DNA of 53,148 bases from Pseudozyma flocculosa PF-1 (Eukaryota; Basidiomycota; Ustilaginomycetes; Ustilaginales; Ustilaginaceae): positions 899,103-952,250 of the forward strand of contig NW_006920876.1 in assembly GCF_000417875.1 (NCBI RefSeq). The letters are read 5' to 3'. The first letter of the stretch is position 1, and each line of letters opens with the position of its first letter. Positions 1-11,079 of the stretch are shown one piece after another. The notes beneath the pieces were generated by a model. The model saw nothing but the letters and a program-made list of their open reading frames with translations, did no database searches and was not told the origin of the DNA. Made by a program: the position numbers and the translations under genes.

Positions 1-593
1 GGAGACCGTCGACTCGACGACTTGGCCTTGGTCCGGTCTCGCCTCGTCGCCTCTCTCTTCCCCTTGGGCCGCCTTTTCGCATCCTCCCCTCCTCGCCTCA
101 CAAATACAGTCACACGACGGCGACGACGACGACGACGACGACTTGATCCTATTCTATCCTCCTCATCCCATCCCATCATCACCACCACCACCACCCTCCT
201 CCTCCTCAGCGCGCACGCCTCCCCTCGTCCTGTCTATATCCACGCCCTCACGACCTTACTCTTTCAATCACGAACGCCATCCTGTCCCATATCCCCCCCC
301 CCGCATCGCTAACGATTTGGACTTGATCCACCTTCCGCCCTCCCCCTTGGCTCGTTTGCTTGCTCACTTCATTCACGGACGCGACGACGGACGCACGGAC
401 GCACGGACAAGACTCGACACACGCGGTACTCGGATGGAAGGGAAGGATGGCATTACGGAGCCAGTGGGGCGGGGACAGGATGGGAGACGAGCGGGGACAG
501 ACGCGATCGGGGAGAAGACCTGGTACTGACGGCACTAGGCGCAGGCAGCCCCTTCACGGCGACGGCGGGACGACGCACGCGCGCGCAGCACGC
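1..593. other. Left-edge non-coding region
   Basis: This lies downstream of the alpha-tubulin stop codon and presumably holds its 3' UTR on the minus strand. It contains a (GAC/ACG)n run near 113-143 and C/T-rich tracts with CCT and CAC triplets near 175-215. The short open frames here are low-complexity Arg, Ser or Pro strings in several overlapping frames, and I do not regard them as genes. Confidence 0.5.
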
Positions 594-1940
594 CTAGTAC
601 TCGAGCTCCTCCTCGCCGGCCTCGACCGAGTCGAGACCGACCTCCTCGTAGTCCTTCTCGAGGGCGGCAAGGTCCTCGCGGGCCTCGGAGAACTCGCCCT
701 CCTCCATGCCCTCGCCGACGTACCAGTGCACAAAGGCGCGCTTCGAGTAGAGCAGGTCAAACTTGTGGTCGAGGCGCGACCAGGCCGAGGCGATGGCCGT
801 CGTGTTGGCGAGCATGCAGAGCGAGCGCGACACCTTGGCCAGGTCGCCGCCGGGGATGTCGGCGGGGGGCTCGTTGCAGATGCCGATCTTGAAGCCCGTG
901 GGGCACCAGTCGACAAACTGGATGGTGCGCTTCGTCTTGATGGTGCCGATGGCGGTGTTGGTGTCCTTGTGGACGACGTCGCCGCGGTAGAGGAGGCAGC
1001 AGGCCATGAACTTGCCGTCGCGCGGGTCGCACTTGACCATCTGGTTGCCCTTCTCGAACGTCGAGAGCGTCATCTCGGCGACGCTGTTCTGCTCGTGGCC
1101 CGCCTTGGCGGCCGACAGGATGGGGGCGTAGGTGGCGAGGGGGAAGTGGATGCGCGGGAAGGGGACCAGGTTGGTCTGGAACTCGTTGAGGTCGACGTTG
1201 AGCGATCCGTCGAAGCGGAGCGAGGCCGTGATCGACGACACGACCTGGGCGATGAGGCGGTTGAGGTTGGTGAAGCCGGGCGAGGCGATGCCGAGCTTGG
1301 TGCGGCAGATGTCGTAGATGGCCTCGTTGTCGACCATGAACGAGCAGTCCGAGTTCTCGAGGGTGGTGTGGGTGGTGAGGACCGAGTTGTAGGGCTCGAC
1401 GACCGACGAGCTCATCTTGGGCGAGGGGTAGACGGAGAACTCGAGCTTGGCCTTTTTGCCGTAGTCCTGGGCGAGGCGCTCGAGGAGGAGCGAGCCAAAG
1501 CCGGAGCCGGTACCACCGCCAAACGAGTGGAAGACAAAGAAGCCCTGGAGGCCCGAGCAGGCGTCGGCGAGCTTGCGGACGCGGTCGAGGGTCTGGTCGA
1601 TGAGCTCCTTGCCGACGGTGTAGTGACCGCGGGCGTAGTTGTTGGCGGCGTCCTCCTTGCCCGTGACGAGCGACTCGGGGTGGAAGAGGTTGCGGAAGGT
1701 GCCGGTGCGGACCTCGTCGACGACGTTGGGCTCGAGGTCGACGTAGATGGAGCGGGGCACGTACTTGCCGCTGCCGGTCTCGGAGAAGAAGGTGGAGAAA
1801 CCGTCGTCGTTCTCCGAGGGGCTGCCCTCGAGGATGCGGCCGTCGGGGCTCAGGCCGTGCTCGGCCAGGTAGAGCTCCCAGCAGGCATTGCCGATCTGGA
1901 TACCGGCCTGGCCGACGTGGAGAGAGAGGACCTCACGCAT
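594..1940 (-). CDS. TUB1: Alpha-tubulin
   Basis: This is a full-length alpha-tubulin of 448 residues in one exon, the GTP-binding subunit that pairs with beta-tubulin to build microtubules. The start is fixed by the conserved N-terminus [19 protein letters not shown]. The open frame runs on upstream, but only into low-complexity sequence. The GTP-binding tubulin signature GGGTGSG is present near residue 142, and the protein ends in an acidic tail finishing ELEY, with the terminal tyrosine typical of alpha-tubulins. The luminal loop near residue 40 reads [11 protein letters not shown] and has no lysine, so the classical K40 acetylation site is absent. No intron interrupts the coding region; an intron in the 5' UTR cannot be excluded. 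The long open frame on the other strand is a shadow of GC-rich codon use. Confidence 0.97.
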   Translation of the reverse strand: MREVLSLHVGQAGIQIGNACWELYLAEHGLSPDGRILEGSPSENDDGFSTFFSETGSGKYVPRSIYVDLEPNVVDEVRTGTFRNLFHPESLVTGKEDAANNYARGHYTVGKELIDQTLDRVRKLADACSGLQGFFVFHSFGGGTGSGFGSLLLERLAQDYGKKAKLEFSVYPSPKMSSSVVEPYNSVLTTHTTLENSDCSFMVDNEAIYDICRTKLGIASPGFTNLNRLIAQVVSSITASLRFDGSLNVDLNEFQTNLVPFPRIHFPLATYAPILSAAKAGHEQNSVAEMTLSTFEKGNQMVKCDPRDGKFMACCLLYRGDVVHKDTNTAIGTIKTKRTIQFVDWCPTGFKIGICNEPPADIPGGDLAKVSRSLCMLANTTAIASAWSRLDHKFDLLYSKRAFVHWYVGEGMEEGEFSEAREDLAALEKDYEEVGLDSVEAGEEELEY

Positions 1941-3978
1941 TGTAGGAGGAGGAGGTTGGTGGTGGTGGCGGTGTCGGGCTGTTGGGCTGCGGGTAAGGAC
2001 GGGAGAGGGGGAAGGGGAAAGGGGAAAGAGAAGCATACAGAGGTGGCAGGTGTGAGCGGACAGGCGGGTTGGACGGCGAGCGGGGCGCAACGCGAAAAGG
2101 AGGGATGGCACCGGGCGGTCGGCCGACGACGTTGTGTGGTACTCACGATGAAGGTGTAGGGAAGGGTCAGTGGCGATCGACAAAGGTGCGCTCCAAAGCA
2201 ACGTAGAGCGAAGGGGGGTTGATCGGTGGATGGATGGTGGAAGGGAGAGAGGAGGGGGCGAGGGCGACGGACGGACGGACGAGCTGGGGGGGCTGGGGGT
2301 TGGGGGCGGGCTTCGCGCGCCTGGTCTTGGTTGGTTGGCTCTGGCCCCCCGTTTGCTGGCCCAGCCTAGGCCGAGCCTGGCTCGACTGGTCGCCTGTTTG
2401 GCTGAGGCTGGCTGGCTGGCAGGCTGGCTGGCTGGCTGGCTGGCAGGCAGGCTGGCTGGCAGGCTGGCTAGGATTCTCGCCTGCCCAGACTGGTCTGGTG
2501 CCTGCGAGTCGGGCAGGGCCACCGACGCACGCACGCACGCACGCGCGTGTTGCTCTCTGCTGCCAGCCTGCCCTCTGTGGCCCCGCCTGTTTTTGGAATT
2601 TGCGTCCGTCTGGCCGCTCAAACCAACACACGGCACCGCGGCTGGGCCGCCAGCCACTGGCCAGGCCTGCCATGCCAGGCCAGTCGATCGCCTGTCTGGC
2701 GCGCTCGTCTGCCCTGCCCTGCCCTGCCTGCTGGCTGGCCCGCGCGTCGTCTGCGTTGCTGCCGTCCGATAAAACCTGCCCGCAGGCCACGGCGCGCTTG
2801 TTTGCCTGCCAGCCTCGAGTCGAGCTGCGGCTCCGAGATGGCAGCATGCATCCTTCTTTCTGCTGCCTGTCTTCTCCACATCTTGGCCTTGTCGACGGCG
2901 ACGAGGGCGGGATGCCACCGAGAATCAACAAGTGGTCGGACCGCCTTCCGGCTTGGGCGAGGCTCGATTGCACGCTGCTGGCTGATGCGCTTTCGTACCG
3001 TCGACGCTCCTGGCCAAATCAACCTGCTCAGCATACTCTCTCATTATTGCTGTGGCTGCCACCTCGACGCTCGCGTGTTGAATGCCATCGTTGTCGCTGG
3101 CTGGCTGGCTGCCTGGCTGCCTGGGTGATGCCGAGTAGCCGGGGAGCGCTGAGGCCGTGGGCCGAGTCAGGCGTAGGCAGGCGCGGGTGTGGCCCACGGG
3201 CCTTTTTGCAATTTTGCCGCTCGGATTGGACCGACGCCAGCAGCAAGCAGCCACGGACGAGGGAGGGGCCAGCCAGGCCAACGACGGGCTGCGGGCAGCG
3301 GGCAAGGCGGCGGCGGCGGCCTCTTGGTCTGTGGCCCAGGCAACGTTGGCCCCCGCTCCCTCTGCCTCTGATCTGTGGCCCGCCCAGCCTGGCCGACAGA
3401 CGACACCAACATCGCCTCGTCTCTTGTCGCCTCTCTCTCTCTCTGGCCAATCAACCACCCTCTCTCCACAGCAGCATCGCAAACCCTACACAGCTCACTA
3501 CTCTAGACGCTCAGTCGCGCACCCCCACCCCACCGCCGCTCATCAACACGCCGAGCGCGCGCGCCACCACGCACCATCTCGCACCCCATCCTCGCCACTA
3601 CTCTGCATCGCCGCCTCTTGCCTTTGCTGCCCTCTGCCCTGCTGAAACGCATATCCGCACCCTACCACACCCGCCGTCCCGCTCTGCCTCGCACTCGTCA
3701 CCAGCTCGCCCTCTCTCGCCACCCTCTCGCCCTGCTCCCTCCCCTAGACGCTCGCACGCTACTCGCTCGCAACCTATCAAGTCCGCTTTCAGCCTCGGCC
3801 CTCCCCCCTCGCATAACGAGCTGGGTTCGCTCGCTCCCTCTATTCCCCCTCTCGCGCAACATTCAGCCCGTTTAGATGTCTTCCGGCGACCGCTCCACGC
3901 TCAGCATCACAGCCAAGCCCCCAACTGCGCACCCTCTCGAATCCTCTCCCGTCTTAGAACCCCACCGTCCCGGCCATC
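1941..3978. promoter_or_regulatory. Divergent intergenic region, tubulin / mitochondrial carrier
   Basis: This 2 kb stretch separates two divergently transcribed genes and must hold both promoters. It is rich in GGCT/CTGG-type simple repeats (about 2300-2800) and becomes strongly C/T-rich on the plus strand from about 3410 to 3975, as expected for the 5' UTR of the carrier gene. Many long open frames in all six frames are low-complexity and overlap one another. I see no credible gene and no single identifiable promoter element. Confidence 0.5.
2405..2470. repeat. GGCT/GGCA tetranucleotide repeat
   Basis: This is an imperfect tandem run of GGCT units with interspersed GGCA, about 66 bp long. 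Related CTGG- and CCTG-rich stretches follow near 2700-2740, and a (GCAC)n run lies near 2526-2546. It sits upstream of the alpha-tubulin start codon in non-coding DNA. Confidence 0.8.
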
Positions 3979-6900
3979 ATGAGTGCGTCTACCGCGCATA
4001 GCTCCAGTAGCGGCAGTGGCATCGGCGTCCACGCTGGCGACGCCCCTGCACCACCACCTCCGCCGCCACGTCAACAACCACCAGGCGTCGCCTCGGCCTC
4101 ATCACCATCAAAGCAAACCTCGGCACCCTCGCCACCGCCGCCCAACAAGGCTATGCCAGCCGACCAAGACCCTCCTTCGCGCCTCGGCTCCAGCTTCTGG
4201 TCATCCTGGATTTCTCCCTCTTCCTCTTCCGCCGTCGCCGCCTCCTCAGCCATGGAGAAGCGCCACAGGCCCCGCCGCCCCACCTTTGAAGAGTTTCGCG
4301 CACAGGAGCCGCCGCAGGCTCGCCTCATCCGCCTTCGCGGCCTCTTTGACACCTTGCTCGACGAGGACGACGAGTCGGCCCTCGCTGGCGGCAGGGCTCG
4401 CGAGGAATGGATGAAGTCGGCTCGCCGCGCTCGCTACGGCGCAGGCGGAAGCCTCGCTCGCGGCGCCCTCGCCCCCTCCGACATCCGCAACTCGACGGTC
4501 GGATTCGAGGACCTGCGTCAGCCTGAAAAGGCAGCCGCCATCTCCGAGGCCGGAAGCTCAAAGGGCCAGCTGCTGCCGCCGCCACCACCGCCACCGCGCC
4601 AGTCGTACGCCAACGAGCTGCTCGCCCAGTGCCGCAAGTGCAGGGAAGAGGTCGAGAAGCAGCGGTCAAAACATCAGGACGACGGCAGCGCGGGAAACGG
4701 AAGCGGAGGCGAGGGATGGTCATGGGGCCTCGGCGGCTGGCTGGGTGGGGAGAAGGAGGAACCTGCGTCGACCGCGGAAACCGCCAAGGCGACGGCCTCC
4801 GCCGCTCTCACCAAGGTCAAGAGCGCGCTGACAGGCGGGACGAGTGCAGCGGACAAGGAGCCAGCCTCGACCGCGAAAGCTTCGAGCGTCGACAGCTCAT
4901 CGTCGATCCGCTCGTCGATATCCTCGCTCTTCGGTTCGGCGTCCGCCTCGTCCTCGTCCTCGTCATCGACGGAAGAGCCTTCGCCGCCCGCTGACCTGGA
5001 GCACGAAGCGGGCTGGACCGGCTCCGGAGTGTGGGGCCTCTCGGCCGTCGGCCACAAGAAGCGCGAGGCGGATCGGAAACGCGACGAGCAGATCCGCAAG
5101 GGAAGGCCCGTCGAGGACGACGGCGGCGCTCGGCAGCGTCAGATCGAGTGGGAGGGTTTCCTGGCCTACGCAGAGCAAAAGGAACGAGGTGAGTGTAGGA
5201 CGCTGTTGCCGCGCCGGACTACTCGCAGCCTCGCTGCGGCCTCCTCGACGAGCGCGCTGACTCGTCTTGGCTTTCCCTTTGCCTTGGCATCATAGAACTC
5301 TACAACATCTTTTCGGAGCTCGACAAAAACGGCGACATGAAGCTCGACATTGGCGAGATCCGGACGGCGCTCGATCGCGCAGGCATCGACTTGCCGCAGC
5401 TTTCGCTCGACGACTTCATCGCCAGCCTCACCTGCTCGCGCAACTCGCCCCGGAAACCCAACGAGAAGCCCTACGTCACGTTTCCAGAGTTCCGCGACTA
5501 TCTGCTTCTGCTGCCGCGGAAACCTTCGGTACCGGAGGTGAGAGCGAGCGACCGGGCCAAGGATCTTATGCACCCGCCCCGGCAACCAGGTGCAGACCCG
5601 TGCTGACGCGACCATGCCTCCTGCCATGACCACCTGCCTTTCCGACGCATCCCGCAGATCTTTCGGTTCTACCAGGTCCGCAAAGCTTTCGGCCTCTTTG
5701 GCATGGGCGGAATCTTTGCCGAGCTCGGCGCTGGCTGGGGCAAGACTGAGCGCGGCGCCTCTGCCGTAAACGCCGACGGCGACGTCAGTCTGGCCGGAGA
5801 AGAGATCAAGAAGCCGAGCCCGTCAGAAAAGGAGGCGAAGAAGGCCGAAAAGCGGCAGGGTGCGGCGGCGGCGGCGGCGGCGGCTGCCGCTGCTGCTGCC
5901 ACCGCAGCATCGACGGATCCCAACAGCAGCGACGGCACTGCCGCAGCTACCGGCGATGGCAACACCGACAAGACGTCTCCGCCCGGCGCTGCAGTTGTCG
6001 ATGACAAGGCTCGCGCCGCCGCCGCCCAAGCCGCCCAAGCCGCTGTCGCCGAGGCCGACGAAGACGAAGATGAGGAGGATCACGACATGATCCATGGCTC
6101 TGTCGCCGTCAAATTCCTGGTAGCCGGTGGCATTGCCGGTGCCGTGTCGAGGACCGCCACTGCGCCGTTTGATCGTCTCAAGATCTACCTGATGACCGTG
6201 TCGCGATCCTCGCCCGCCACCGAGGCGTCCAAGCAGGTGATCAAGGGCCAGGCGGGCGCCGCCGAGGGGTCGGCCAAGGCCGCAGGGCAGGGCCTGGGCC
6301 TCCTCCGTCAGGCCTTTATCCAGCTCTACCACGACGGAGGCGGCATGAAGGCCTTCTGGACCGGCAACGGCCTCAACTGCGTCAAGATCTTTCCAGTGAG
6401 TCTCGGCGAGCGCTGCCGTCATGTTGTTGAAGCGCGGAGAGTCGTGCTGATGCGTGATCCTCCTGGTCTGACCGCCGTCCGTGTCCATCTCCGCCCCTGC
6501 AGGAATCGGCGATCAAGTTTCTCAGCTACGAGACGTCGAAGCGGGCCTTTGCCAAGTACGTCGACCACGTTTCGGACTCGCGCGACATCTCCGGCAGTTC
6601 GCGCTTCCTGTCGGGTGGCATCGGCGGTATCACGAGCCAGCTCGCCATCTACCCCATTGAGACGCTCAAGACGCGGCTGATGTCGTCGCAGGGGAGCGGC
6701 ACCACGCTGCGAGGCAATGCCCTGCTGATCAAGACGGCCAAGGACATGTGGGCTACGGGGCCCGCCCGCACCTACTACCGTGGCCTCACTGCCGGCCTGA
6801 TTGGCGTGTTTCCCTATTCGGCCATCGACATGTCGACCTTTGAAGGCATCAAGCTCTTCTACATCAAGTACACGGGCAAGGAGGAGCCGGGCGTGCTGGC

Positions 6901-7419
6901 GCTGCTCAGCTTCGGCAGCGTCAGCGGCAGCGTCGGTGCCACCACCGTCTATCCGCTCAAGTGAGTAGTCTCCCTCACCCCTCGGGGCCACATCTCGGCC
7001 CTCTCCCTTCTTCTCGCAGCTCAGCCTGATGGCGACGACTGATTTGCCATCCTGCCGCTACTCTTCCGCAACGCAGCCTGGTACGGATCCGCCTCCAAGC
7101 GTCGGGGACACCCGCCCATCCGACCGTGTACAAGGGGTTCATGGACGCGGTCCGCAAAACGTACGCCAACGAGGGCTTTGTCGGCTTCTACCGCGGTCTC
7201 GTGCCCACCCTGGCCAAGGTCGTCCCTGCTGGTGAGTCGAGGCGCGTCGCCGCCAGCTGGCAGACCACGAGCACGCGCACGCACGCACCTTCTCTGACCC
7301 CTCGATCCACCGCCTGCTCCTTTCTCGCCTCACCTGCCAACCCCCGGCCCGCCGATCCTACAGTCTCGATCAGCTACGTCGTCTACGAGCAGAGCAAGCG
7401 ACGCCTCGGCGTGCAGTGA
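3979..7419 (+). CDS. SAL1: EF-hand mitochondrial carrier (SCaMC / ATP-Mg/Pi type)
   Basis: This is a mitochondrial inner-membrane carrier of the calcium-regulated ATP-Mg/phosphate group. Six exons are inferred: 3979-5188, 5296-5537, 5658-6395, 6503-6960, 7077-7231 and 7364-7419, giving 952 residues with all junctions in frame and GT/AG borders. Residues 413-424 (DKNGDMKLDIGE) are a canonical EF-hand calcium loop. From about residue 628 come three carrier repeats with the signatures PFDRLK, PIETLK and PLNLVR. The N-terminal part, about 600 residues, is unusually long: Pro/Ser-rich at first, then an Ala-run linker encoded near 5857-5905. Animal SCaMCs carry four EF-hands in under 200 residues. 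Here only one is canonical, and a possible degenerate one lies near residues 113-130 (FDTLLDEDDE). The family call is firm; the gene symbol assumes orthology with yeast Sal1. Confidence 0.9.
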
Positions 7420-7779
7420 ACGTCGTCCTGGACCGGGCCCAGCCCGGCTGTCTCGCTCCTGCACGTAGCGAGCACCGCAACCACCACCACCGCAGGCATC
7501 GCCTCTTCCGCAACGGCGCACGGGCGGCACCGGACAGAGACACATCGGAGGGGGGAAAGCAGGAACAGAGGGGGCTGTAGCATGATTCGCATTCCTCGTC
7601 GTTGTCGTCGTCGTCGTCGTCGTCGTTGGCGGCGGCGGTGGCTGGGCTGTTCCAGCCATTTCAGGTAGAAAGAGACGCCAGACGGCGCCTGGCCGCAACA
7701 CCAGCCATCCCAACCATTCCCTACCGTCCGCTCCTTGGCCTTGCATCCGCCGCTGTGCCGACTGCCCCCGAGACCCCTC
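7420..7779. other. Convergent 3' intergenic region
   Basis: This 360 bp gap lies between two convergent genes and presumably holds both 3' UTRs. It contains a (GTC)n run at about 7596-7626. No gene is seen. Confidence 0.6.
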
Positions 7780-10700
7780 TCACTCGAGACCGAGGCTCCT
7801 CCTGGCCTCGTCGAGCCTCGGACGCACCCACGAGCTTCCGCTCATCTCGATGGCCTCCTCGACGGCCTTCTGGCCCTGCTTGAGCAGCTCGCCGCGCTCC
7901 GTCTCGAGCCAGGTGGCCAGGCGCAGACCCTCGACCTCGGCCTCGGTGCCGCGAACCCCGACGTCGGCGGTGACGCACCGCGTCAGGACAAAGCGCAGCA
8001 GCTCGGGCGCCGACCTGGCGAACCGGTAGACGAGCCGCGCAGGCGTAGGCGGCGACGGTACGGCCGTTGTCGCTGGCGCCGTCGTCGCCGATGGCGTCGT
8101 CTTGGCGGGCTCGTTGTGGGCCGCGCCGTTCGAGGTTGTACACACTGACGAGGCGACGGTGCTGCAGTGCGACGACGACGACGACGACGTCGCTGCGGTC
8201 GAGGCGTCGTTTTGCGACGAAGACGCCGTCGAGGCCGTCGAGGCCGCGTCGTAGCTTCCTTCGCGGTCGAGCCTCGTCGTCGCCGGGTCGACCGACGACG
8301 AGAGCGGCGGCGAGTGAGCGCTCACTGAAGCACTGCTGCTACCGGCCTCGACGTCGCCCTCGCCTTCGACCTCGCCCACATCGGCGTCCTCAGCAGCATC
8401 GGCAAAGATGGGCTCGAGGTCAAGATCGTAGGCCGACGCGGGCGCCGCCTCGGAGCTCGCCTCGCCGGCCGCTGCTGCTGCTGCCGCCGCCGCGCGCGGA
8501 GTGACGAGTCCCGAGACGAAGCCGAGGAAGCGCCTCTGGCCGTCGCCGAGCAGCATCTCGCGGATGGCGAGGTCCTCGATGCCGTCGCGCAGCGCAAAGG
8601 CGCGGATCAGGTTGCAGCCGAGCGCCCACAGGTCGCCCGAGGGTCCCATCCGGCGCCCGTAGGGGCCCGGCGACGCCTCGGGCGGGATCCAGTCGTAGCT
8701 GACGAGCTGCACCGTGCCGTCGCCGCCCGGGATGCCGCGGTAGGGGTTGGCGTTTTCGTAGTCGATGACGACGAGGCGTCCGGCCTCGTCAAACATGAGG
8801 TTCTCGAGCTTGACGTCGCCGTGCATCCAGCCCGCGGCGTGGAAGCGCGCCAGGGTGCGGATGGCCTGGACAAAGACGAGGGCCAGGACCGGGTAGAGCT
8901 CCACCTCGTCGCACCCGGCAATGACGAAAAACGCCTCTTCCGGGTAGTCTTCCTCGAGCCGCACGTACCGGTCGTCTTCCGTCTTGAGCAGCTTGGCCAC
9001 GGCGCCCGTCCGCGTCGGGTTGAGCGTCTCGGCCTTTTGCACTTCGTCGAGAATGTCTTCGAGGTACGTCTCGCGCAGCTCCTGCGCCAGCTGGCGCGTC
9101 GCCGGCCCAATGGCGGGGTCGGCGGCGCGCAGCTTGGCCTCGACGCTCTTGATCTCCATGGCGGCGTAGAAGCGGCCCTGGCCGTCCATGGCCCACCGCC
9201 GCAGCTTGGCCGCCGACGACACGCGGTTGTCGGGCGTGGTGATGAGGTAGACCTGCGCCTTGGACGCGTGGTAGCCCGCGTCGCCCTCTTCTTCGTCGGC
9301 GCACACGGCCTCGCCATCGACGGCAGCGGCGGCGGCGGAGGCGGCGGCGGCAGAAGTGCTGCCATCCGCTTCGCCCTGGTACATCGAGCTCCGCCTCGAC
9401 GACGACGACGACGACGAGCCGCCGTTGCTGGGCCCGTCGGCCGACTGCGGACGGCGATGGGTGCGCATGAAGAGGGCCCCCTCGTCGTCGACGCTCGAGC
9501 TGCTCGAGTTGCGCCGCGAGCTTGACGACGTCCGCCGGCCCCACGGCTGCGTCACGGGCTTCTCCGGGTTGCTTAGGTCGGCGTCCTCGAACGGAGCCTG
9601 GCGCTGCGGGTCCTCGCAGCTAAACAGCCTCACGCTGAGGCCGTCGGTGACGGCTCCTTCGCGGTGCGGCCCGCTCTTGTCGTACAGCGTGCCCTCGACA
9701 TGCTCCGGCCGCCGCCTACGTGCCAGCTTGAGGGGTGGCGCCCGCGGGGAAGCGGTGCGCCGGATCGGCGATGTCGGCAGCGGAGATGACGGCGAGGGGG
9801 CGTCGGCGCGGGATGCCGTCACCAGGGATCGGAGGTCGGTGGCGCTCATGGGTCCCTTGCCGTCGAGTGCGGCGTCGCTCAGCGTCGTGCGGAGGACATC
9901 GACGGCCCGGAGGTCGTCGTCGAACGGGCTGGCGTTGTCGTCTACTGCCGAGTCGTCCGCGTCGAGCAGGGCCAGATCGGGCGTTGAGGCGGCCGCCGCC
10001 GCCGCTGCCTCCTCGAGGTTGGAGCGGAGGCGTCGCAGCGACGGTCGCGCCGCCTCGCCGAGGTCGAGGGTGCCGTGGGCCTGCTCCTTGACCTTTTTCT
10101 TGGACAGCTCGCGTTCGCGCTCGCGCTCGGCCCTGTCAGCCCTCTTGGCCGCCCGCTCCTCACGCTTCCTGTCGTGCTGCTCGCTGCGCTTCGAGGCGGG
10201 CTTGTCGGCCACGACAGCCACCGACGAGGGCGAGCCGCTGGGCGGCGGACGGATCTGGGCCAGGGGCCGGAGGGCGGGGTGCGCGTCGCCGCCCGAAGAC
10301 GACGATTGCGAAAGCCGCCGCGGCGTGTGGAGACCGATGACGGTCTCGTGGCGCAGGAAGGCCGCCTCGGAGCCGTGCGACGAAAAGCGGCGGGCCCTCG
10401 ACGCACCATTGCCGGGCATGCCGTCGATGGGCGTCATGGGAGGGCTCATCATGAGGGCCTCGGATGGCCGACGGCTGCGTCTCCCGCCATGGCTGTGGCG
10501 CGACGACCGGGAGCGGCTGGAGCGCCCGCTAAAGGCCGAGGCGGCGTCGTCGCTGTGGAGGGCGTCGTCGTCGTAATCGATGTCGTCGTCGGTGTCGGAC
10601 ATGGACGAGAGGGCGCCGCGGCTGCCGCGCTTTCCGCTGCGGCTGCTGACGGCGCTGGCAATCCTGGCCCAGGCGAGGCCGAGGCCCATGCGGTCGCGGT

Positions 10701-11079
10701 CGTAGCGCCGCCACCGCTCGTGGTCCTTGCCGAGGAAAAACGTGGCAGCCTTTGGGGCATTGAAGCCAGGCCTGCCCGATGGGCGGATGGTGATGGGAGC
10801 GCGGAGGCCGTCAAAGGGTGTGGATCCGGCCTCGAAAGCGTCGGCGCCCGCGGCGGCGGCGGTCTTGGCACTGTAGGGCTGGGGCGGGTAGTGTTGCTGA
10901 AGCAAACGGGGCTCGTGCATGGTCTGGGCGTTGCGCAGCGTGCGAGGTCGGTTCGGCGGTGCCTGCTTTGTTGGCGAGACGGCGGCGGGGTCGAGGTAGT
11001 CGTCGAGGGCGTGTGAATGGTGCGGCTGGCTGCCCGAGGCCCTCCGTGGGTCAAAGGGGGGTATGTCCTGCAGCGTCAT
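7780..11079 (-). CDS. Atypical protein-kinase-like protein
   Basis: A single exon encodes 1,099 residues. The N-terminal half is basic, Ser/Pro-rich and probably disordered. A kinase fold starts near residue 620. A VAIK-like lysine sits in AAMEIKS (about 643), the catalytic loop reads HGDVKLEN (about 751-758) and keeps Asp, Lys and Asn, and the DFG triplet is DYE (about 771) with the metal-binding Asp kept. A PPEA segment stands in place of APE, followed by DLWALG for the F-helix. The C-lobe is then interrupted by a Ser/Ala/Thr-rich insert of about 150 residues before a final helical part (ELLRFVL onward). Key residues are kept, so it may be active, but HGD and DYE are not typical of standard Ser/Thr kinases. 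I do not recognise the subfamily or substrate. The start is the first ATG of the frame and directly precedes low-complexity non-coding DNA. Confidence 0.8.
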   Translation of the reverse strand: MTLQDIPPFDPRRASGSQPHHSHALDDYLDPAAVSPTKQAPPNRPRTLRNAQTMHEPRLLQQHYPPQPYSAKTAAAAGADAFEAGSTPFDGLRAPITIRPSGRPGFNAPKAATFFLGKDHERWRRYDRDRMGLGLAWARIASAVSSRSGKRGSRGALSSMSDTDDDIDYDDDALHSDDAASAFSGRSSRSRSSRHSHGGRRSRRPSEALMMSPPMTPIDGMPGNGASRARRFSSHGSEAAFLRHETVIGLHTPRRLSQSSSSGGDAHPALRPLAQIRPPPSGSPSSVAVVADKPASKRSEQHDRKREERAAKRADRAERERERELSKKKVKEQAHGTLDLGEAARPSLRRLRSNLEEAAAAAAASTPDLALLDADDSAVDDNASPFDDDLRAVDVLRTTLSDAALDGKGPMSATDLRSLVTASRADAPSPSSPLPTSPIRRTASPRAPPLKLARRRRPEHVEGTLYDKSGPHREGAVTDGLSVRLFSCEDPQRQAPFEDADLSNPEKPVTQPWGRRTSSSSRRNSSSSSVDDEGALFMRTHRRPQSADGPSNGGSSSSSSSRRSSMYQGEADGSTSAAAASAAAAAVDGEAVCADEEEGDAGYHASKAQVYLITTPDNRVSSAAKLRRWAMDGQGRFYAAMEIKSVEAKLRAADPAIGPATRQLAQELRETYLEDILDEVQKAETLNPTRTGAVAKLLKTEDDRYVRLEEDYPEEAFFVIAGCDEVELYPVLALVFVQAIRTLARFHAAGWMHGDVKLENLMFDEAGRLVVIDYENANPYRGIPGGDGTVQLVSYDWIPPEASPGPYGRRMGPSGDLWALGCNLIRAFALRDGIEDLAIREMLLGDGQRRFLGFVSGLVTPRAAAAAAAAAGEASSEAAPASAYDLDLEPIFADAAEDADVGEVEGEGDVEAGSSSASVSAHSPPLSSSVDPATTRLDREGSYDAASTASTASSSQNDASTAATSSSSSSHCSTVASSVCTTSNGAAHNEPAKTTPSATTAPATTAVPSPPTPARLVYRFARSAPELLRFVLTRCVTADVGVRGTEAEVEGLRLATWLETERGELLKQGQKAVEEAIEMSGSSWVRPRLDEARRSLGLE

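Noticed and set aside
360..2159. Long plus-strand open frame (599 aa) opposite alpha-tubulin
   Set aside because: It is the mirror of a conserved tubulin CDS with G/C third positions. Its product is a Val/Gly/Asp/Arg-rich string without domain.
2219..3982. Plus-strand 587-aa frame before the mitochondrial carrier
   Set aside because: It runs through tetranucleotide repeats and C/T-rich leader; the composition is Trp/Cys/Arg/Pro noise with no domain.
9356..11016. Plus-strand frames opposite the kinase-like gene
   Set aside because: They are shadows of a GC-biased CDS with Ser/Arg/Gly-rich products. The minus frame shows the kinase motifs.
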